This document shows, one piece after another, positions 45,696 to 54,481 of a stretch of 64,000 nucleotides of DNA. Each line of letters opens with the position of its first letter. Position 1 is the first letter of the stretch. The position numbers and the translations under genes were made by a program. Under the pieces are notes generated by a model. It ran no database searches. It had not been told where the DNA came from and was given only the letters and a program-made list of their open reading frames with translations. The stretch comes from Paenibacillaceae bacterium GAS479 (GTDB lineage Bacteria > Bacillota > Bacilli > Paenibacillales > Paenibacillaceae). Where the stretch lies: positions 3,616,501 through 3,680,500 of the forward strand of contig LT629764.1 of assembly GCA_900105225.1 (NCBI GenBank), given 5' to 3'.

Positions 45696-46397
45696 ATGAA
45701 AATCAAGTCCATGCTCCGCCCAATCGTTAAACCTGCCGCCGCCGCTCTGGCTGGCCTAATTATTTTAACTGCTCCCGCTCAGGCATTTGCCGCGACGGAT
45801 TATAAGGCTAAAACTGGTGATACATTCTGGAAACTGTCCCGCAGCTTCGATGTACCGCTCCAAAAGCTGATGTCTTTTAATAAAGATGTGAAGCCAACTA
45901 ATATTTACCCTGGAATGACGCTGTCCATTCCTGCCAGTGCCAAGAGCAACAGCAGCATTACGAAAAGCAGCAAAAAGAACAACAGCGTGAAGGCAGCTTC
46001 GACAAAAGGCATCCAGATGCTCACGAAGGATGATGGAGCGAAACATATCATTGCTCCTTCCGGTACTTCGTACAAGATCGGCCGTACGTTGAACATCAAA
46101 GCGAGCGCCTACACATCAGCTGCTTCGGAAAATGGCAAATGGGGAGCCGTGGATTACTTCGGCAATCCGTTGAAAGTTGGAACGGTCGCTGTTGATCCGA
46201 AGGAAATCCCGCTCGGAACGAAGCTGTACATTACAGGCTACGATTACAATGGTCTGCCTGATGGCGGTATGATCGCTACAGCTTCTGATGTTGGCGGTGC
46301 CATCAAGGGCGAAAGAATCGATCTATTCGTGCCAGGTACGACTTCACAGGCCAAGGTTTTTGGTTACCAGTGGGTTAAGGTACATGTACTGAAATAA
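45696..46397 (+). CDS. LysM-3D domain cell wall protein (YocH-like)
   Basis: A 233-residue exported protein. Signal peptide ends at AQAFA. One LysM motif, YKAKTGDTFWKLSRSFDVPL to NIYPGMTLSIP (about 31-75), binds peptidoglycan; a Ser/Lys-rich spacer follows. The C-terminal 3D domain (about 130-233) has the three conserved aspartates in VDPKEIPLG, ATASDVGG and ERIDLFV, and the YTSAASENGKWG lead. 3D domains are lytic transglycosylase-like folds in wall-remodelling proteins. ATG follows CAGGAGGAACC. It shares a bidirectional terminator with the deacetylase gene. Confidence 0.92.
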   Translation: MKIKSMLRPIVKPAAAALAGLIILTAPAQAFAATDYKAKTGDTFWKLSRSFDVPLQKLMSFNKDVKPTNIYPGMTLSIPASAKSNSSITKSSKKNNSVKAASTKGIQMLTKDDGAKHIIAPSGTSYKIGRTLNIKASAYTSAASENGKWGAVDYFGNPLKVGTVAVDPKEIPLGTKLYITGYDYNGLPDGGMIATASDVGGAIKGERIDLFVPGTTSQAKVFGYQWVKVHVLK

Positions 46398-46406
46398 AGC
46401 GATGAT

Positions 46407-46438
46407 AAAACCCGGTCCCCTGTAGGGGACCGGGTTTT
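46407..46438. terminator. Bidirectional terminator
   Basis: AAAACCCGGTCCCC, loop TGTA and GGGGACCGGGTTTT, a perfect 14-bp stem with T tracts on both strands, between convergent genes. Confidence 0.92.
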
Positions 46439-46439
46439 A

Positions 46440-47327
46440 TCAATATAGGCGCATGCTTTCCAGCTCTTGCGACTCGCTAAACATCTCTGGTATCGTGACG
46501 AGCTCGTAGCCCTTCTGCTTGAGTATGCGGATCAATCTTGGCAGTGCCTTAACCGTGCCGCTCAGATCTTCTCCTACGCCGCCTCCAGCGTGTTGGAGGA
46601 TGATGCTGCCCGGACCGAGCGTCCTCTTTACGTTGCGGAGAATTCGCTCAGCACTGAGTCCTTTCCAATCTTCTGTGTCGACATTCCAGTTGGCCACAAA
46701 ATATCCTCTGCTCTGCGTCCACATCAGCTGTGCTGGTGTGATCTCGCCGTATGGCGGGCGAAGGAAGCGCGGCGTATATCCGATCTGGCTATGCAGTATG
46801 TTACTCGTCCGCTCGATCTGATCCTCAAACTTGCTCATGGAGAGGCGGGCATAAGAGGTATGGTCATAGGAATGATTGCCGACGGAATGACCCTCCGCGA
46901 TGATGCGGCGAACCATCTCGGGATGTTTCGCGGCACGCTCCCCTACAACAAAGAAGGTTGCCTTCACCTTTTCATGAGCGAGAATGTCTAGTACCTGGGG
47001 TGTATATTTGAGATCAGGCACATCGTCAAAGGTCAACGCGACCCGTCTCGATGAAGTGGGTCCACGAGTGGCGAAAGCACCAGGGTAATTTCGGGCCAGT
47101 GTAATCCAGGAAACGCGGCGCGGCTTAGACTGAGTGACGGCATTAGCTGGTACGGATACCGAGTCGTTGTGTGCAGTGTAAAGGTCACCTTCAGGGGGGG
47201 CTTTTTGCTGCAGAGTGCTAAAACGTCCGCACCCAGATACTCCTGCTACGAGCAGGAGGGGCAAAATAAGACCGATAATGGTTCGTATCATGCGTATGTT
47301 GTTGTCGCGCTTGCATGCGAAGTTCAC
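46440..47327 (-). CDS. Polysaccharide deacetylase lipoprotein
   Basis: A 295-residue NodB-fold protein that removes acyl groups from a wall or extracellular glycan. A lipoprotein signal (LILPLLLVAGVSGC) anchors it outside the membrane. The catalytic motifs are complete: VALTFDDVPDLKYT (Asp pair), NHSYDHTSYARLS (metal histidines), RFLRPPYGEITPAQ, WNVDTEDWKG and ILQHAGGG. The GTG start follows AGGAGG with a 7-base gap; a later ATG (47291) is possible. Its place near wall proteins suggests peptidoglycan; action on the exopolysaccharide is also possible. Confidence 0.92.
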   Translation of the reverse strand: MNFACKRDNNIRMIRTIIGLILPLLLVAGVSGCGRFSTLQQKAPPEGDLYTAHNDSVSVPANAVTQSKPRRVSWITLARNYPGAFATRGPTSSRRVALTFDDVPDLKYTPQVLDILAHEKVKATFFVVGERAAKHPEMVRRIIAEGHSVGNHSYDHTSYARLSMSKFEDQIERTSNILHSQIGYTPRFLRPPYGEITPAQLMWTQSRGYFVANWNVDTEDWKGLSAERILRNVKRTLGPGSIILQHAGGGVGEDLSGTVKALPRLIRILKQKGYELVTIPEMFSESQELESMRLY

Positions 47328-47444
47328 CACTCCACCTCCTTGCTTGGTTAAAATGCCGCGTGGCTGACGAGATGGCTCTGAGGCTTGCCGATTAGCTATT
47401 CCCTGTGCAGGCTGCACTCATTCCTGATGTTACAAAGCTTTGAC

Positions 47445-47474
47445 ACAAAAAAGGCTCCCTGCGTGGGAGCCTTT
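47445..47474 (-). terminator. Terminator of the chemoreceptor gene
   Basis: On the minus strand AAAGGCTCCC, five-base loop and GGGAGCCTTT, continuing in T. Confidence 0.85.
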
Positions 47475-47494
47475 CAAGTTGAATGGATTAATGC

Positions 47495-48751
47495 CTATAT
47501 TTTGAAAATTTGAATCGTCCGCTGAAGCTGAGAGGCCATCTGTTGCATACGGGCCGTCTCCTCTACGACGCTCTGAATGGAGTCGATCTGCCCGTTCATG
47601 GATGAGGATACCTGCTGCGTACCGGCTGCCGATTGTTGAGTGATGGCAGAGATATTGCCGATGGCCAAGGAGATGGTGCGAGCATTGTCCTGCATGCTCT
47701 CGCTTTCTTTGGCGAACAGTTGGATCTGCTCCGAGATAAAATGCATGCTGGATACGATTTCGCTGAATACGGCTTCTGTCTCTTGAAGCATCTCGGACTG
47801 CAGTTCCACCGCCTTCTCGTTGATCTTCATATTGGCCGTTGCGTCCTTAAGCCCCGACTCAATGCCTTTGACGAGGTTGAATACTTCCTTGGTCGAGGCA
47901 GTTGATTCCTCTGCCAGCTTACGCACTTCCTGTGCAACTACAGCGAAGCCCTTGCCATGCTCACCAGCTCGTGCTGCTTCTATGGAAGCATTCAGGGAGA
48001 GGAGGTTGGTCTGCTCAGCCAAGTCAGAGATAGTACGCGTAATGGCGGAGATGCCGCTTGCCGCTTCGGACAACCGGGCGATAGCCGAGGATACATGGGA
48101 GGCTGCCTCTGCTGTCCGGCGAGTACCCTCTGCCTGGGTTTCTACGGATTGTTGTCCGCGCTGTACGAGCTGCAGGGCAACTTCGGAGCGTTCGTTCATT
48201 AGTCGGCTGGAATCGGCGTAGGAGGATACCTTGTTCTCGATCTCACGGATGGATTCACTCATATCTCCGACTTCTTCGGAAATCTCATTTGCCCCGGTGG
48301 CGAGTTCTCCCGCAGAAAGGGCCACTTGTTCCATGACGCTTTTCACTTGGCTGTTCTTGTCGTAAATGATTGTACTCGTATCATTAACGAGACGGCTGAT
48401 GCGGGACGTGTCAGCGAGAATTTCGCGCAGCTTATCGATCATGCTGTTGAAGGAATGGGCGAGCTGCCCCAAGGAAGAACTGGAGGTGTCGACGCGCTGT
48501 GTAAAGTCGCCTTTGGCAATTCGGTAAGCGACCAAGGTCATATCTTCAATCGAACCCGTTAGCGATTTCTCGACAACTGAAGCGAGGGGATAGGATGCAG
48601 CGGCGCCAACGACTAACGCCACAGCGACTGGCCAGATTGGTGATCCTGCAATTAAGCTCAAAATTAGGAAGAATAAAACGGATACGGCCAACGAGGCATA
48701 AATGCCAACGCGGACTTTTTGTTTGATTGAAAGAGCATGATACCATTCCAT
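47495..48751 (-). CDS. Methyl-accepting chemotaxis protein without an external ligand domain
   Basis: A 418-residue chemoreceptor. Two membrane helices lie close together ([20 protein letters not shown] and [20 protein letters not shown]) with only a few residues between them, so no extracellular sensor exists. A HAMP domain (about 65-120) and a signalling domain follow, whose hairpin tip [20 protein letters not shown] and [15 protein letters not shown] are the CheA/CheW contact. It may sense membrane state or cytoplasmic cues. ATG has AGGGGTC upstream. TAATCGGC at 48802-48809, reading GCCGATTA on the minus strand, resembles a sigma-D -10 box, but no -35 fits. Confidence 0.92.
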   Translation of the reverse strand: MEWYHALSIKQKVRVGIYASLAVSVLFFLILSLIAGSPIWPVAVALVVGAAASYPLASVVEKSLTGSIEDMTLVAYRIAKGDFTQRVDTSSSSLGQLAHSFNSMIDKLREILADTSRISRLVNDTSTIIYDKNSQVKSVMEQVALSAGELATGANEISEEVGDMSESIREIENKVSSYADSSRLMNERSEVALQLVQRGQQSVETQAEGTRRTAEAASHVSSAIARLSEAASGISAITRTISDLAEQTNLLSLNASIEAARAGEHGKGFAVVAQEVRKLAEESTASTKEVFNLVKGIESGLKDATANMKINEKAVELQSEMLQETEAVFSEIVSSMHFISEQIQLFAKESESMQDNARTISLAIGNISAITQQSAAGTQQVSSSMNGQIDSIQSVVEETARMQQMASQLQRTIQIFKI

Positions 48752-49056
48752 GTTATCGACCCCTATCGCTTCTAAAATAGACAAAAGTAAGCGTTATCTT
48801 TTAATCGGCATTCATAGGGAAAATATGTATAGGTCCAAGAAAAGGAACTCCAAAATAACTAGTTCTAAAGTCTATATTTGTCGGTGGTATTTATTGCTAA
48901 ATAGATCATTAAGTCCTAGTTGCAGGTAGAATATTATCATATTTTGTAAATTTTTAGTTGATGGAAAAATAAGCTTGTCCTATAATGTCGCTACAGCTGT
49001 GCTTCGTGCATCCAGAGATTTCGTCGCCCTAATCTATCGAGATCGGAGGTGAAATT
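48752..49056. promoter_or_regulatory. AT-rich divergent gap
   Basis: About 305 bases between the chemoreceptor and the next gene. Apart from a sigma-D-like GCCGATTA (minus strand, 48809-48802) I see nothing; it holds no gene. Confidence 0.4.
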
Positions 49057-49479
49057 ATGCCAAGCAACAGCTCTACACCGCTTGCTCGCCAAGTGGACTT
49101 TGTATTCCGCCAGCTTGAATCGGAACTTACCCATGCTTCTGCTGGTACAGTTCTCATTCATATTAGGAATAATACAGTCGGCAAATATGGAATCCGTCAT
49201 AACCCAATCGAGTTAAAGGATCAAAACTCTCCCCAATCGCTAAAAGGACTTACCGCTGATCAAGTAAAGGAATTCAGACAGATGGCGGTTGATGCACTGA
49301 AGCACAAATGGGATTGGACACATGGCGAAATTTTGTTTGATTTTTCGGTCCGCCAAGGTGTTGCCTCCAGTTGGTCGGCAAGCATGCTTTGTGAGTCTAA
49401 TTACAATATGGCCAGCTCTCATTTTCGCTACGAGCCGAAACACCCGACTATTTGGGATCGGGGTGTATCGGAAGACTAA
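49057..49479 (+). CDS. Protein of unknown function (140 residues)
   Basis: A soluble alpha/beta protein I do not recognise. It starts with a Ser/Thr-rich stretch, then VDFVFRQLESELTHASAGTVLIHIRNNTVGKYGIRHNPIE shown here only in part (IHIRNNTVGKYGIRHNP), a helix ADQVKEFRQMAVDAL, and a C-terminal part with WTHGEILFDFSVRQG and MLCESNYNM. A GGAGGTGA site and a clean terminator after the stop support a real single gene. It lies beside spore genes, which may hint at sporulation. Confidence 0.7.
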   Translation: MPSNSSTPLARQVDFVFRQLESELTHASAGTVLIHIRNNTVGKYGIRHNPIELKDQNSPQSLKGLTADQVKEFRQMAVDALKHKWDWTHGEILFDFSVRQGVASSWSASMLCESNYNMASSHFRYEPKHPTIWDRGVSED

Positions 49480-49488
49480 TTGATGTTC

Positions 49489-49532
49489 CCAAAAAAACAG
49501 CCCCTGTCCATTTGGACAAAGGCTGTTTTTTT
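49489..49532. terminator. Terminator between the 140-residue gene and the SASP gene
   Basis: AACAGCC and GGCTGTT form an outer stem with inner TGTCC/GGACA, followed by T7 on the plus side and preceded by A7, so it can serve both strands. Confidence 0.85.
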
Positions 49533-49579
49533 AAGTCTAGGGCTAATCTGCTTTCATTTTGGAGCGTATTGACATGCGA

Positions 49580-49804
49580 TTAGCGCATGCGTCCTGCGTT
49601 TCCGGAGAGCTGTTGCTCAGCGATTTCAACCAGGCGTTTGGTTATGTATCCGCCCAGGGAACCGGCGTCACGAGTCGCCATGTTACCGTAGTAGCCGTCT
49701 TGTGGAATCTGAATGCCCAGCGCTTGAGCCGCCTCGTATTTCATTTGCTCGAGAGCAGCTTGGCAGCCAGGGACAACCAGTCTGTTGCTGCGGGATCCTG
49801 CCAT
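49580..49804 (-). CDS. Small acid-soluble spore protein, alpha/beta type
   Basis: A 74-residue DNA-binding spore protein that coats forespore DNA and protects it from UV and heat. It has the full family sequence: RLVVPGCQAALEQMKYEAAQ, the GPR protease region around YEAAQALGIQI, then DGYYGNMATRDAGSLGGYIT and KRLVEIAEQQLSG. One unusual Cys replaces the common Ala near residue 14. ATG follows AGGAGGTGA; a GTG three codons earlier is inside that site. Likely sigma-G controlled. Confidence 0.95.
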   Translation of the reverse strand: MAGSRSNRLVVPGCQAALEQMKYEAAQALGIQIPQDGYYGNMATRDAGSLGGYITKRLVEIAEQQLSGNAGRMR

Positions 49805-49893
49805 ATGTGTCACCTCCTCTTGTAAGAGGTAGTATGCTTACAGATTTCCATTCTATACTCATTTTGGAAAATGAATTTTCGGGCTAATTGACC

Positions 49894-50220
49894 CTAGATG
49901 AGGCCCAGCAGAACGGGAAGAAGAAACAGGGCATACAGAAACAGCGATTGCGAAATTCCGGCCGGCGGCGAATGTCCTCCACAGGTACAATCTGCTTGTA
50001 CATTGTTTCCCTGCCATGCCTGCAGCGCGCTAAACAGCTGGAACAAGGAGAGCACGAACAGCGCCAACACGGATAGCTTAAGAGCGAAAATCATTGTTGG
50101 TTCAACATAAAGCTCAAGTTTGCCCGCTCTCACCAAGAAGGTAGCAGAAAGGGAAAGAATGCCTAACACAATAGCTCTTGCAAGGTGATGCAGCGTAGAT
50201 ATGCTACGTTCAGTTAACAT
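49894..50220 (-). CDS. Short YcgQ-like (TIGR03943/DUF1980) membrane subunit, lacking the C-terminal half
   Basis: A 108-residue protein with three hydrophobic segments and a cysteine-rich cytoplasmic loop (DCTCGGHSPPAG) as in the N-terminal half of YcgQ. The usual family protein is near 280 residues; here it stops after the third helix (LYALFLLPVLLGLI) with a TAG, and no continuation is seen in the following sequence. Either a short version or a remnant. It is 12 bases after the permease gene with AGGAGGTT before ATG, so the two are still one operon. Confidence 0.75.
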   Translation of the reverse strand: MLTERSISTLHHLARAIVLGILSLSATFLVRAGKLELYVEPTMIFALKLSVLALFVLSLFQLFSALQAWQGNNVQADCTCGGHSPPAGISQSLFLYALFLLPVLLGLI

Positions 50221-50232
50221 GGAAATAACCTC

Positions 50233-51234
50233 CTAAGGAAGAAAGATGGCTTCCAATAGCCAGGAGCCGCTCAAGGTGAGCGTTGCTGCAAGCCCAATGA
50301 TGCCCAGGACGACTCGGGTACGAAAGGAGGCCAACAGCAGCAGCGTGCTTTTCAAATCAATCATGGGCCCGAATACAAGGAAAGCGAGCAGAGCCCCATT
50401 CTCGAAGCTGCCGCTGAAAGAAGCGGCGACGAACGCATCCGAGGTGGAGCAGAGAGACAACAGGAAGGCTAGTCCCATCAGGAATAGATGTGATAGCAGC
50501 TGATTACCCCCAAGCTCTTCAAGAAAAGCCCGGCTCACAGTCGTCTGGAAAAGAGCGGCGAGAACGGCTCCCATCACCAGGTACTTGCCCATATCGAAAA
50601 ATTCATCCGAGGCGTGTAGTACGGCGGATTGAACCTGCTTACCTTTGGATTGCTTCGGCTTGTTCACCTGCTCCGGCAGTGAGGCATATAGTGAAGCGAG
50701 ATCAACTTTGAGCGGGTCGCTCTTCAGTAACTTCCAGAGCATAAGTCCCGTTAACGTTGCTACGGCAAAAGCGAGTCCGACACGGGCGAGAGCCATTTGC
50801 GGCGTACCGCTAAAGGCCGTCCAGGTCGAGATAAATACAACCGGATTGACCACTGGTCCAGCGAGGATGTAAACGATGCCCGCGTAAGCAGGCAGTCCTT
50901 TGCGAATAAGCCGCCGAACGACTGGAATCATGCCGCATTCACAAAGCGGGAATAAGATGCCAAGTAGACCCGCAACCGTCACGGCGAGCAGAGGATGCCG
51001 CGGCATGAGCCGCCGGATCAGGCGATCCGATACAAATACCTGCAAAATTGCCGAGAGAATGACCCCTAACACAACAAAGGGCAGCGCCTCCAGCAAGATG
51101 CCTGTAAACACAACATTAAAGCGTGTAACTTCTTCAATTGTAATGCCGGAATCCCGGCGAATGATGAGCAGGGCTACAATGCTACTCCCGATTGCCGAGG
51201 TAGCCGTCAATAACGGGAGAATCGATTTTTGCAT
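50233..51234 (-). CDS. Permease of the YcgR / ArsP-1 (DUF318) family
   Basis: A 333-residue membrane protein with eight to ten helices. The family motif LLGILFPLCECGMIPVVRRL appears near residues 89-110, with its CxCG thiol pair, and a second repeat half carries LAFLLSLCSTSDAFVAASF. Such permeases move unknown substrates, and some relatives export organoarsenicals. It is first in a two-gene unit with the YcgQ-like partner. No strong ribosome site precedes the ATG. The T-box leader of trpS lies divergently beside it. Confidence 0.88.
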   Translation of the reverse strand: MQKSILPLLTATSAIGSSIVALLIIRRDSGITIEEVTRFNVVFTGILLEALPFVVLGVILSAILQVFVSDRLIRRLMPRHPLLAVTVAGLLGILFPLCECGMIPVVRRLIRKGLPAYAGIVYILAGPVVNPVVFISTWTAFSGTPQMALARVGLAFAVATLTGLMLWKLLKSDPLKVDLASLYASLPEQVNKPKQSKGKQVQSAVLHASDEFFDMGKYLVMGAVLAALFQTTVSRAFLEELGGNQLLSHLFLMGLAFLLSLCSTSDAFVAASFSGSFENGALLAFLVFGPMIDLKSTLLLLASFRTRVVLGIIGLAATLTLSGSWLLEAIFLP

Positions 51235-51382
51235 AGAATGAAGATCGCCAGCCTTTCTGGCAGGCTTGTTCAGCCTGGATTAAGCTCGCAGGAGGAGCTT
51301 GAAGCCAGTTTATTCGGGAATAAGAGCTTCTAGAAGTAACGTCTTCTCTGATTCTCCACCAGATTAGTTCTGCTGGGTTGGC

Positions 51383-51410
51383 TTGACAATTTTAGCGGGA
51401 TCGCTATAAT
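51383..51410 (+). promoter_or_regulatory. Sigma-A promoter of trpS
   Basis: TTGACA (51383-51388) and TATAAT (51405-51410), both perfect consensus, 16 bases apart, directly before the T-box leader. Confidence 0.85.
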
Positions 51411-51414
51411 CGGG

Positions 51415-51645
51415 CTAAAGGCAATGAACAGAATGGAGTACGCGCTTATAACGGCCATTCATCAGAGAGCTGGCGGAAGCTGTGAAGCCGGCGGGATGGG
51501 CAGTGCGGAATGGACTCTGGAGCCGGGCGATTGCCCCGACTGATCCTCGTTAACGGATTCCAAGACTGGCCAGCCCTATGGGCATCGCCAGTGAATTAGG
51601 GTGGCACCACGGTCTCTCGTCCCTTGCGGCGAGAGGCCTTTTTTG
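51415..51645 (+). promoter_or_regulatory. Tryptophan-specific T-box riboswitch
   Basis: The leader has the conserved AGGGTGGCACCACGG (51598-51612), whose T-box bases bind the free end of uncharged tRNA, followed by the terminator CTCTCG/CGAGAG with CCTTTTTT. TGG at 51511-51513, in GGAATGGACTC, is the likely specifier codon for tRNA-Trp. Uncharged tRNA would favour the antiterminator and trpS expression. Confidence 0.92.
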
Positions 51646-51695
51646 TGTTTTTTACCAATTTTTGGTTTTTGAAATATTGAGAAAAGGCGTGATGC

Positions 51696-52682
51696 ATGAT
51701 GAAAAAAGTGCTATCCGGTATCCAGCCGAGCGGCCAGCTTACATTAGGCAACTACATCGGAGCGATTAAAAATTTTGTTCAGCTGCAAGAAACCCATGAG
51801 TGTTACTTTATGGTTGTTGATCTGCATGCCATAACGGTACCGCAGGAGCCGGCTTCGCTGCGAGAGCAGTCCCAAGCAATAGCTGCGCTCTACTTGGCGG
51901 CGGGAATCGATCCGCAGCGCTCGGCGGTTTACATGCAATCACATGTGCGGGCACATGCCGAGCTGGGATGGTTGCTGACTACGATGACATCGATCGGTGA
52001 GCTGGAGCGAATGACACAGTTCAAAGACAAGTCCGCCGGCAAAGAATCGGTAGGGGCAGGCCTATTTCTCTATCCGTCGCTTATGGCGGCTGATATTCTC
52101 GTTTATAATGCGGACTTGGTGCCTGTCGGAGACGATCAGAAGCAGCATCTGGAGCTTACTCGCGATCTGGCTGGGCGCTTCAACAGTCGCTATGGTGATT
52201 TTTTCACCATTCCGCAGCCATATATTCCAGAGGTAGGGGCTCGCATCATGTCGCTGGATGACGTCTCCAAAAAAATGAGCAAAAGCAATCCGAATCCCGG
52301 CAGCTTCATCGCCTTACTGGATTCCCCGGATGTCATCCGTAAAAAAATTAGCCGCGCCACGACAGATTCTGGCCGTGAGATCAGGTTCGACCAAACGAAC
52401 AAGCCTGAAGTAAGCAATCTGATGGGAATCTATGCGCAAATGTCGGGACTATCGCTTGCTGACGTTGAAGCTAAATTTGAAGGACAGGGCTACGGGCCGT
52501 TCAAAAAAGAATTGGCCGAGCGTGTAGTTGACGTGCTTGAGCCGCTTCAGCGTCGCTATCACGAGATCCGCAGCTCTGGAATGTTGGAGGATGTACTGCG
52601 CGAAGGGGCGGCCAAAGCTGCAGGAGTCGCTGACCGCACTGTTGAGGGTGTTAAAGAGAAAATGGGCTTCCTGAAGGGATAA
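51696..52682 (+). CDS. trpS: Tryptophanyl-tRNA synthetase
   Basis: A 328-residue class I synthetase that charges tRNA-Trp. The HIGH-like site is in GIQPSGQLTLGNYIGAI and the KMSKS loop is intact (DDVSKKMSKSNPNPGS). DLHAITVP and GDDQKQHLELTRDLA are further family marks. Length is typical. Two ATG codons lie in tandem; AAGGCGTGAT suits either. Control is by the T-box upstream; a terminator follows. Confidence 0.97.
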   Translation: MMKKVLSGIQPSGQLTLGNYIGAIKNFVQLQETHECYFMVVDLHAITVPQEPASLREQSQAIAALYLAAGIDPQRSAVYMQSHVRAHAELGWLLTTMTSIGELERMTQFKDKSAGKESVGAGLFLYPSLMAADILVYNADLVPVGDDQKQHLELTRDLAGRFNSRYGDFFTIPQPYIPEVGARIMSLDDVSKKMSKSNPNPGSFIALLDSPDVIRKKISRATTDSGREIRFDQTNKPEVSNLMGIYAQMSGLSLADVEAKFEGQGYGPFKKELAERVVDVLEPLQRRYHEIRSSGMLEDVLREGAAKAAGVADRTVEGVKEKMGFLKG

Positions 52683-52705
52683 CTTGGGCCAATTCAGTTA
52701 GGTAG

Positions 52706-52745
52706 AAAAAGAGCGTCTAGCCGACAACGGGCAGACGCTCTTTTT
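52706..52745 (+). terminator. Terminator of trpS
   Basis: AAAGAGCGTCT and AGACGCTCTTT form the stem, ending in T5. Confidence 0.88.
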
Positions 52746-52780
52746 ATTAGGCTAGAAATAAATCTAGCCCATTGCACGAA

Positions 52781-52963
52781 TTAACGTTCCGCTGGTTTAT
52801 TGTGCTTCAGTCGCGACTTCAACATGAAGCCGCCGCCGATGAAGAGGCATGTAGCGACTCCGAGTGCGATAGCCAACCAGGCGTTGTAGCTGATAGCGAT
52901 AGCCGTCCCGGTCATAAGGGCGATGGACAGTAGCGAGTAGATCAAAGCAAGGGGCTTGGACAT
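52781..52963 (-). CDS. DUF5325 family small membrane protein (YlaF-like)
   Basis: A 60-residue protein with two hydrophobic helices (LALIYSLLSIALMTGTAIAI and WLAIALGVATCLFIGGGFML) and a basic C-terminus (KSRLKHNKPAER), the layout of the DUF5325/YlaF family of unknown function. GGGAGG lies 11 bases before ATG. Single gene. Confidence 0.75.
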   Translation of the reverse strand: MSKPLALIYSLLSIALMTGTAIAISYNAWLAIALGVATCLFIGGGFMLKSRLKHNKPAER

Positions 52964-53088
52964 AGGGTGAGCGCCTCCCGGAATGAAGTTGAAAAAAAAT
53001 CTCTAAACGTAGAATAGAACCGTTAATTCGGAACATAATAAGTTCGCAACACACATCACAGTGCGATCTTCGAAAGGAGCAATTCACA

Positions 53089-53307
53089 ATGGCAAGCAAC
53101 AGCGGCAGCAACAGACTGGTCGTACCAGGTGCAAAACAAGCTCTGGAGCAAATGAAATTCGAAGCAGCACAAAGCCTAGGTGTACAAATTCCTGCTGACG
53201 GATACTACGGCAACATCGCAACTCGCGACGCAGGTTCGCTGGGTGGCTACATCACCAAGAAACTGGTGCAAATCGCCGAGCAACAACTGTCCGGAAACCA
53301 ACGCTAA
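53089..53307 (+). CDS. Small acid-soluble spore protein, alpha/beta type
   Basis: A 72-residue forespore DNA-binding protein, second of two in this window. RLVVPGAKQALEQMKFEAAQ, DGYYGNIATRDAGSLGGYIT and KKLVQIAEQQLSG are nearly identical to the other copy, and its N-terminus ASNSGSN is shorter and lacks the Cys. GAAAGGAG precedes ATG. Likely transcribed by sigma-G in the forespore. A double hairpin follows. Confidence 0.95.
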   Translation: MASNSGSNRLVVPGAKQALEQMKFEAAQSLGVQIPADGYYGNIATRDAGSLGGYITKKLVQIAEQQLSGNQR

Positions 53308-53324
53308 GCGAAATACAAAGCATT

Positions 53325-53388
53325 GGTAACACTGTCAGTCTGACAGTGTTGCCGGAAAAAGTCCAAGGGAAACCTTGGGCTTTTTTTT
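53325..53388 (+). terminator. Double hairpin terminator after the SASP gene
   Basis: First a 14-bp dyad around 53339 (GGTAACACTGTCAG / CTGACAGTGTTGCC), which may protect the mRNA; then AGTCCAAGG, GAAA tetraloop, CCTTGGGCT and eight T. Confidence 0.9.
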
Positions 53389-53415
53389 GTTAATTAATGC
53401 GAGTCTGTTGCATGC

Positions 53416-53449
53416 AAAAGGCCCCCTCTATTGTGAATCACGGGGGCCC
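53416..53449 (-). terminator. Terminator of the YfhP-like gene
   Basis: On the minus strand GGGCCCCCG, a loop and GGGGGCC then TTTTGC. Confidence 0.65.
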
Positions 53450-53494
53450 AATCGGTCAACCATCCAATCACCGCCAAATCTGCTGGCGGAGGGG

Positions 53495-54481
53495 TCAATA
53501 GGTGTTCATGCGCAGCCTTTTTTGCAGTCTCTCGTCGCTAAGCCAGCCAACATAGGAGCCAAGCGTTTTATAATCAAGGTCCATGACAACGACGGCAACG
53601 AACGGATACTGCTTGCGGTAACGATAACGAACATCAAACCATCTAACCTCGTAGCCCCATGAATGCTCCGTCACCTCTGAGCAAGAGAACGACGTGAAAT
53701 AGAGGAAAGCCTTCACGGAAGCATCAAATTTGGACTGCTCAATGGCGGGATGCTCTTGGCAGCGGGCGAAGCCGTTCCAGGTAAGTTTTCCTTTGCGAAG
53801 ATCACCGATTCGAAAAGCACCATCTTGTAGCTGCTTAACGACATTCCAACTGTTAGGTCGCAACGTCGGGATCAAAATATAACTCTCATCCTCGGATGCC
53901 AATGGATCAAGCGTTGGCAGTGAGCGTGCTACACGTTTATGCTCGAGTGTTCGCCAAACATAATAAAGTACAATGAACAAATAAAGAATCGGGAAGATAA
54001 TCTGGGGAGCAGCCGCCCCAAACGCCCAGAGCAGCAAGGCTGCGGTATGGCTAATGAACAGAAAGGGATCAAAAATGTGAATGATGTTCCACGAGATCCA
54101 CTTTGGCGAGATTGGTCGTGCCGCTTGTGTTCCGTAGGTATTGAAGCAATCGCTGAACACATGAACGGAGACGGCCAGCAATACCCATAAGGCCAAATGC
54201 GTCCAAGCGATGTTTCCTTGCCACGCCCACGTGATGGCAGCTGTTATAACCGCAGTCCAGCCCAGTACAGCCGGGAGAGAATGGGAAGCGCCACGGTGAT
54301 TTTTAATGTAAAGAGCATTGCTTTTCAGTCTCAGAAAGCTATCGAGATCCGGAGCTTGGGACCCGATGATTGTGCCCGTCATAACGGCGCCGAATAGCGC
54401 TGGACTGGCGGCCACAGCCGGATCTACGGTGGCTAGGCCGGCAAGTCCAAGACCAAATACCAGATGCGTGCCCGTATCCAG
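53495..54481 (-). CDS. Membrane-bound metal-dependent hydrolase, YfhP/YdjM family, with possible CTG start
   Basis: A 328-residue membrane protein with a metal-binding core typical of the YfhP/YdjM family: DTGTHLVFGLGLAGLA, GSQAPDLDSFLRLKS, and NHRGASHSLPAVLGW, followed by HVFSDCFNTYGTQ. Four or five helices fill the first half; a long soluble C-terminal part follows. Relatives begin exactly at the residues DTGTH, which here follow a CTG codon preceded by AAGGAGGGG with a good gap. No ATG, GTG or TTG sits there; an upstream ATG (54526) lacks proper spacing. The start is therefore probably CTG. Confidence 0.85.
   Translation of the reverse strand: MDTGTHLVFGLGLAGLATVDPAVAASPALFGAVMTGTIIGSQAPDLDSFLRLKSNALYIKNHRGASHSLPAVLGWTAVITAAITWAWQGNIAWTHLALWVLLAVSVHVFSDCFNTYGTQAARPISPKWISWNIIHIFDPFLFISHTAALLLWAFGAAAPQIIFPILYLFIVLYYVWRTLEHKRVARSLPTLDPLASEDESYILIPTLRPNSWNVVKQLQDGAFRIGDLRKGKLTWNGFARCQEHPAIEQSKFDASVKAFLYFTSFSCSEVTEHSWGYEVRWFDVRYRYRKQYPFVAVVVMDLDYKTLGSYVGWLSDERLQKRLRMNTY

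Noticed and set aside
46467-46991. 174-codon plus-strand frame inside the deacetylase gene
   Set aside because: Antisense to a complete NodB-domain gene; no supporting signals.
48802-48809. Sigma-D promoter of the chemoreceptor gene
   Set aside because: GCCGATTA resembles the -10 box but no TAAA-like -35 lies at the right distance.
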